A DNA stretch of 64,000 bases, taken from assembly GCA_023238725.1 (NCBI GenBank), contig CM041546.1, positions 13,632,528 through 13,696,527 on the forward strand, given 5' to 3'. A program made the position numbers and the translations under genes. The notes under the pieces were generated by a model that saw nothing but the letters and a program-made list of their open reading frames with translations, made no database searches and had not been told where the DNA came from. The DNA comes from Scortum barcoo (Eukaryota > Chordata > Actinopteri > Centrarchiformes > Terapontidae). Position 1 is the first letter of the stretch; each line of letters starts with the position of its first letter. Shown here in pieces: positions 58,342 through 64,000 of this stretch.

Positions 58342-60961
58342 TTCTCTGAAACACTTTACTTTACTTACTTACTTTAACTTTAGCTGTAAAGACGTTCCCC
58401 TGTAACTACATCTAATACTTAAATGGTGAACCAGCTCGTCATGAGGAAATGCTGTCAATCCTTCCTTGTTGTCTTCTCTCACGGACTTTACTCCCTTGTA
58501 AATGACCACAGAGATACTTCCTTGTATGATTTAACCCCTTATTTCCAAGGAGACAGTCACCATTCATTTTTCAATTTGCACAGTCCAACAATCAGGTGGA
58601 AGAGGAGAAGCAAACAGACGGGTTAAACCTGAGTAATCTATGTCACTGAGGACTTCACAGGAGTGTCTTTGAGCAGACTGGAAACTTCAGAAATTATTTT
58701 GGTGAATTTTAATCGTGGAAAGATAGAAAATAAACTACATGAAAGTTAATATTACAAATTCCAGCCAAAAAATGTTGTAGTTGTTGTAGTACCTACACAG
58801 ATGATATACACATACATATACACATACATACGCAGGCTCTTAGCTCAACTGAAACTAAAATACTGTTGTGGGAGTGTTTGTGTTCACTTGAGAGTTAATG
58901 ATTTCCCTCTGTGACAAGTGAAGAAATGTGATGTATAAAAGCTGTTTTTCTTTGAGCCTAATCTTAATCTAAAGGTAATTATGAGTATAATGAGTGAATT
59001 ATTCAGAGATAAAAACACTAAGGAAACTTTAACAAAAGAGAAGGAAACTGTGTGACATTGATGAAGAAATGTTGATATGTATTCCACAAGTAACACTGTT
59101 ACAAAGCAGGAGTGTTACAGCCGGTGCAGTATGTGAAGCCAAAGACGAAACAGACAAAGGCTGAAAAATAAATAGACAGAAGGATAGAATCGCCACAATC
59201 ATCACCGTGCAATAATAAAAGGAAAAGGGAACCGCTTCTCCAAGCGTTGAGGTTTTGGCACAGAGAGGGTAAAGGCAAAAGGCTAAACACAAAATCTATT
59301 AGTAATTAATTTTATCTGAGTTCCAGGTAACATTTGGAAAACAAAAAAACACACCGAGATAAGACCTTTCGATGTTGCTGTCAGTCAGACTCGTATAAAA
59401 TAGAGATGAAGGAGAGTTATCACACAGTTTGAGACTGAACTTTTCCAAGAGTTAACTGTGGTTGGGGCCGGGCGATAATTCAATATTATCATTTATCATC
59501 CTATAAATTTCTGCTGTTCAAATAAATGGTTAAAAACAATTTCTTACTGCATTGAACATCATTGTGATAATTTTATATCCGATTTTTTTCATGTTGTGAC
59601 ACATGTCAAAATTGGACAACAGTCTCATTAACATTGTGATAATGATTTCAGCTGTATCGCCCGGCCCTCACTGTGCTGTTATTCATGACTCACGCTGGCA
59701 GTTTATCGTTGTGATGTGAAACTCGCGACTGTTTGTATCAAATGTTCGGACCATGAATGGCCCACAATGGCAGTACACATATTTTGGCAGTGAACGAACT
59801 GGCACACTCTTAACTGGTTACAGCACTGCTATAAAGATGTCAGTGTATAATGTTCCAGTACATGATCTGGATCGTTTACAGTTACAGGCAGAACAACAGT
59901 GAGGAAAAAAAAACTCCAAAGAGAAGAACATCTTGGATTTACAGGATAGGATTAAACTACAGTACAAAAATGTTCAGCAAATAAAACAGTAAGAGTTATA
60001 ATGCTGAAAATGTTTCAGGTCTAATCTAAAACACTTAAAGTCTTCACATAATAAGGCAGTAACATAAAACAGAATCTGGAACTTGTTTTGCTCCTTGAAA
60101 TCTAAACCAGTTTGAATTTCACCATAGTGCCTGTATTTCTGCTTTAAGTGAAATAAATTCTGGGCTGCACAGTAAGTTTTACATCGTATTACATTGTATT
60201 TACCTATCACAAAACATAATTCTATTTCAACTGTCTATTGTGATCAAAAAGAGGCGAGGTGCTGATTTCAAATGCCAAATGGCAGTGGAATTCTTTTGTT
60301 CTGTAAACTTAATAATCCTCACACACAATAATGGGCTCATACTGTTTTTTCCATCACAATCAACCCATCCTGTACTCCAGTATAAATGTACTGTAACATA
60401 ACACTCTTGGAAAGTTTTGTTGCTTCTGGAAACTCATGGCGTGCCAATTTAGCCACATTCAATTAGCTTCTCTTTTAATTATTTATCATGTCATTGTGGG
60501 GGTTATTGTTTGACTGGCACAGACTCCAAAACAGCATCTTGACATGCCAAAAAGTTAATTTTGACATGTAATACAGTTCAAGAACTGGGAATGGTGTCTT
60601 GAAATAAAAGTACACATACTGTACAAACAGACGCAGAGATAAAGGGAGCTCATTCAGCTATTTACACCCCAGTTGCCACTCACACTATAAAATTAGCATT
60701 CACTGAGATCAAACATTCCTCTCCCAGTATTTACAGTACATTTATGTACACGTATATATATGAAATGTTCAGTGGCGACCTTTAAGTGGATTTTACATGT
60801 CGTCTAAACTGTGTTTTCAATCAAATCGAGTTGAGCTTTCAGATTTTCCTACAAGAAATCTTACTGGACTTGTTTGAGAGATGAGTGTTGGTAAAGTAGT
60901 TTTGAAGTAACTGTCATGTCCCAAAAAAAGTATCCAGTTCTTTTCTGTGCTGTGCCTCCAT
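58342..60961. other. Intergenic region: tmc4 upstream and mboat7 3' UTR
   Basis: No coding signal was found. It contains the MITE described separately (59461-59669). On the minus strand, an ATTAAA at about 60473-60478 is a possible mboat7 polyadenylation signal about 485 bases past the stop. The remainder is AT-rich and unremarkable. Confidence 0.4.
59461..59669. mobile_element. MITE with GGGCCGGGCGATA termini and short target duplication
   Basis: GGGCCGGGCGATA at 59465-59477 is inverted without mismatch at 59655-59667. The 6-bp word ACTGTG flanks the element directly on both sides (59455-59460 and 59670-59675), consistent with a target-site duplication. The roughly 210-bp interior is AT-rich and has no coding capacity. 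Termini of this GGGCNGGGCGATA type are common in fish genomes, from memory. Confidence 0.7.
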
Positions 60962-63810
60962 TCAGTCTGTTTTTTCTCCAGTTTTCTCTTTCATGTTTTC
61001 TATCTTCTCCCCCTCTGTTTTCTCCTCCTTCTCCCTTCTCCTCCCTTCCCGTTTCCCTCCTTTCAGGGCCCTGCCGACTATTATACAGAAAACAGCGATT
61101 ATATGCATTATAAAGTAGATGGACATCCAGTAGTTGATGGTGTCTGAGGCCTTCAGCAGCACGAAGCCCATGCACATGCAGTCGTAGGCCCTCATCTTCA
61201 GGAACCAGTGCACCCAGTCGAAGATGTTCTGTCCATGAGGGCCCAGTTTAGTCCGGACGGAGGCCTCCATGGCGGACTCAGCTGCGATGCACAGGGGGAT
61301 AGTGAGGAAGGAGAGGTAGTAGCCGGCGTGGAGTCCATGCCAGTAGGCGCTGATGAACATGGTCCACCCAGCCCTGAGAGTAACATGAAAACACGAGAGA
61401 GACTATGAGGGTTTCTGTCACTGATAAATTTCAACCAAAAAAAATAAAGAAGTTTATACAGGATGATTTGTGTGCCAAAAAGGGACAATACATAACATAG
61501 AATATCATTTCTTTATCAGCCAACAACAGAACTGGCCAAAAATGTAAGTGTTTTTTCATTTCAGTGTGACTTGAAATAAAAGTCTTTTATGTAAGACAGG
61601 GAGCTTCGCTGATATCCCTACAGAAAATCCACAGCTAAAGATCAAAGCTAATCAGGGACAAGAGAGAATGACTACGTGCTTTAATATCTGGAGATGCTTG
61701 TTGTTACCTCACAGCTGAGATTTAAGAATTTTATCTCAACATGAGGAGAAAATGCTGCACACATGAAGCCTTACCTGAGAGTGTAGGATTTGAAGGGGGC
61801 GTTGGGGTAGATGTAGTGATGCAGCCACCACTGAACCGTCATGTTCCAGTAACGCATGCCATGTCGAACCTTCACACAGAAATCAGTGTTGTAGCAGTCA
61901 ATGTTCTGGATGGTTCTGAAGTCATATTTCTCTTCGGTGGAGGGATCAGGACTGCCCAAAAGACGGAAAAAACAAACTGGCATTAATACTTTCAGCAACA
62001 AAAAAAACAGCACATGAAGTGAGCGTGAGCAACTACTGATGCATCCTCTTTAAATGTACTTGTTAGTCCTGTGGTAATGTACCTGTAGTTGACTGTGGGT
62101 CCTCCTCCAGGTTTGGACAGGGCCTTCTCTGGATAGCAGCCCAGACCTGCACTGATACAACCAGCCTCAGCGCCACACCATGCTGCATAGAAACGCATCC
62201 TGAACACGAAGAATACAGCAATCATGTAGAAAAACCTGGTGACAGAAACAGAGGGGAAGAAAGGAAACATATATTATTTATCTCTATCTTAGAAAACAAC
62301 TACAAGAATACCACTACTACTACTACTACTACTATTTCAAGCATCGGGAATCTTATTTGACTTGATAGGAATTATTATTAATTATTATTTCCTTTCCTAA
62401 TAGCAATATTTATCTTAATCTATGCTTTGTTTTCATTTATTTGTCTTATTTCATTAGCCTTCCTATTCTGCGGCCAGACTCCTGAAACAAAATTAGCAGA
62501 GGCTCATTGTGCATTCAGTATACTGTAATTTAACTTAATTGGCTAGGAGTATTCTGAAATTCATCATATTTAAAAAATTATTTCAACAAGAGCATGAGCT
62601 ATATTTAAAGTATGTAGTTTGAAAGCTCCTATAAGGACTTCATATTCCTTCCAAAAAAAACACATTTTAAAATGTACATTTTCAAACTTCTTATTAGCTG
62701 GACAAATATCTTTATTCTTGATTAGTCGCTTATACTTAATTCAATGTATTTTTCTATTTCTCATAAAATACTATATTAATACAACTCAATGACATTATAA
62801 AAGTATGATATGGTGAATATATAACAAATATATAACACCTTTAACTGACATTGTTACTGTTATTCAAAGACATCATCTGGGCAGTAATACATCTTAACAA
62901 TACCTAAAGAAAAAGTTCTGATCCAGAAAATCGTCTGTGCGAACGTAGGCCAGTGGAAAGAGAGAGTTGACAGCCAGGAACAGAGCGCCATAGACGGGAA
63001 CCAGCTTCAAACGCTGCAGGCATGGCACCCAACCAGGCAGGGACTGCGGGTTCGGCTGCCTCAGCCAGTCACCGTACGTTTGATATCGAAAGAATGGACC
63101 TTCATGGAGGGAGATGGAGGGATAAGACAAAGGGTAAAGGCAGTGTTGAAAAGACAGCGATAAGACAACAATAGAAAATCAGGATGATGCAAGACACAAA
63201 AGGGTGGACCAGTGGTGGACAGTGTGGTTGAGAGGAGAGTAAGAAAAGAGAGGCAATTCTAAATAATAGTGACAATAATGTGGACTCACACAATATTGGA
63301 CATGTGGCAGAGAGTGAGACAAAGAGAGACAACAGTTAAAATTCATGCAAACGCAAATAAACATCAGCAACACCACACATGAATACAAACAGCTTGCAGA
63401 TAAGCATAATTCTGAGAAGTGGGTGACATTTCTACCAACTTACCGGTCATTACACCGACATAACAGTAACTATAGGACAGAATATCGAAGAGAGAGGGCT
63501 CCTGGGACAGACCACCGATGACAGGAGACTTGGCAAAAGAGCTCACTTCCTTTTTCTTCTCTATGTGGAAGCTGTGCACCTCGTTCGCAATGCTCACCAT
63601 CTGAGTAGCAAACAGAAAGATACATCAGATGTCAATAAAAAGTGTGTGTGTAATCGATTCATCTGCTGGCTGTGATTCTGTACCTTGAGAGTGAGAATTA
63701 GCTGGATGGCATTGGCAAAAGGTGTTGGTGCTGGCAGCCCAAACCAAGTGACCAGCCGGAAAAAAAGGAGATAGAGGAAGGTCCAGCTGAGACTCAGCGC
63801 CGGGGCATGC
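60962..63810 (-). CDS. mboat7: Lysophosphatidylinositol acyltransferase 1, 5' end outside the window
   Basis: Endoplasmic-reticulum membrane-bound O-acyltransferase that puts arachidonoyl chains on lysophosphatidylinositol. Six exons are visible: 63810-63684, 63600-63444, 63099-62904, 62235-62083, 61951-61775 and 61373-60962, all in phase. The first visible codons match human near residue 73, so the start and about 70 residues lie beyond 64000. Landmarks in order: SWTFLYLLFFR, GLPAPTPFANAIQLILTLK, LSYSYCYVGVMTG, GPFFRYQTYGDWL, RMRFYAAW, TIQNIDCYNTDFCVKVRHGM, the motif RYWNMTVQWWL with the conserved Asn of the MBOAT family, and SAYWHGLHAGYYLSFL with the putative catalytic His. FLKMRAYDCMCMGFVLL follows. 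The C-terminal tail of about 30 residues is almost entirely Lys, Glu and Arg, replacing the human tail. Upstream neighbour is tmc4, as in mammals. Confidence 0.95.
62313..62333. repeat. Short (TAC)n run in mboat7 intron
   Basis: Seven or so consecutive TAC units in the intron between the exons at 63099-62904 and 62235-62083. Confidence 0.8.
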
Positions 63811-64000
63811 CTTGTAGACAGAGACAAACATTATGAGGGAGTTTACATTTTCTTTACATGCACAGAATCTACAGTCCAGTTTATGTAGACTGGTTTTGTC
63901 CCCTCTGCACTTTTTTGCTTTACAGTACAGTTGAAACAATGATACAAACAAATGATAATTGGTTCATTATTTCGTTTTAAGCAAAAATGCAAAAATTTCA

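Overview
This is nuclear DNA from a ray-finned fish, most likely a percomorph teleost. The evidence is AT-rich sequence with short GT-AG introns, AATAAA polyadenylation signals, no prokaryotic features, dispersed repeats of the kind common in percomorph genomes, and eight vertebrate genes whose exon phases can be followed codon by codon.

Layout from left to right: possible 3' end of an upstream gene or plain intergenic sequence (1-1740); ndufa3 (-, 1834-3115), a complex I subunit; tfpt (+, 3754-6106), an INO80 subunit; cnot3 (+, 7993-14689), a CCR4-NOT subunit; prpf31 (-, 16771-20580), a U4/U6 snRNP splicing factor; lmtk3 (-, 23795-42808), a very large membrane-anchored kinase with 17 predicted coding exons and about 2766 residues; leng1 (-, 45099-50161); tmc4 (-, 51124-58341), a TMC-family channel; and mboat7 (-, 60962 to 63810 and beyond), a lysophosphatidylinositol acyltransferase whose 5' end lies outside the window. 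ndufa3 and tfpt are head to head. cnot3 and prpf31 are tail to tail. The five genes from prpf31 to mboat7 all read leftward.

From memory of the human map, seven of these genes (NDUFA3, TFPT, PRPF31, CNOT3, LENG1, TMC4, MBOAT7) lie together at 19q13.4 beside the leukocyte receptor complex. Human LMTK3 lies elsewhere on 19q. The window is therefore a rearranged version of a conserved linkage group with lmtk3 inside it. The genes are mostly housekeeping and are not a pathway; their proximity is inherited synteny.

I found no new multi-gene system. The observations most worth a second look are two frame-breaking indels in otherwise intact genes (1 bp in cnot3 exon 13, 2 bp in tmc4 exon 6), a lmtk3 that is almost twice the mammalian length and carries a triplicated basic-serine plus FLTEI module, a 93-bp stop-free phase-0 intron in lmtk3, a short duplication spanning the first coding intron of tfpt, and several terminal-inverted-repeat elements.
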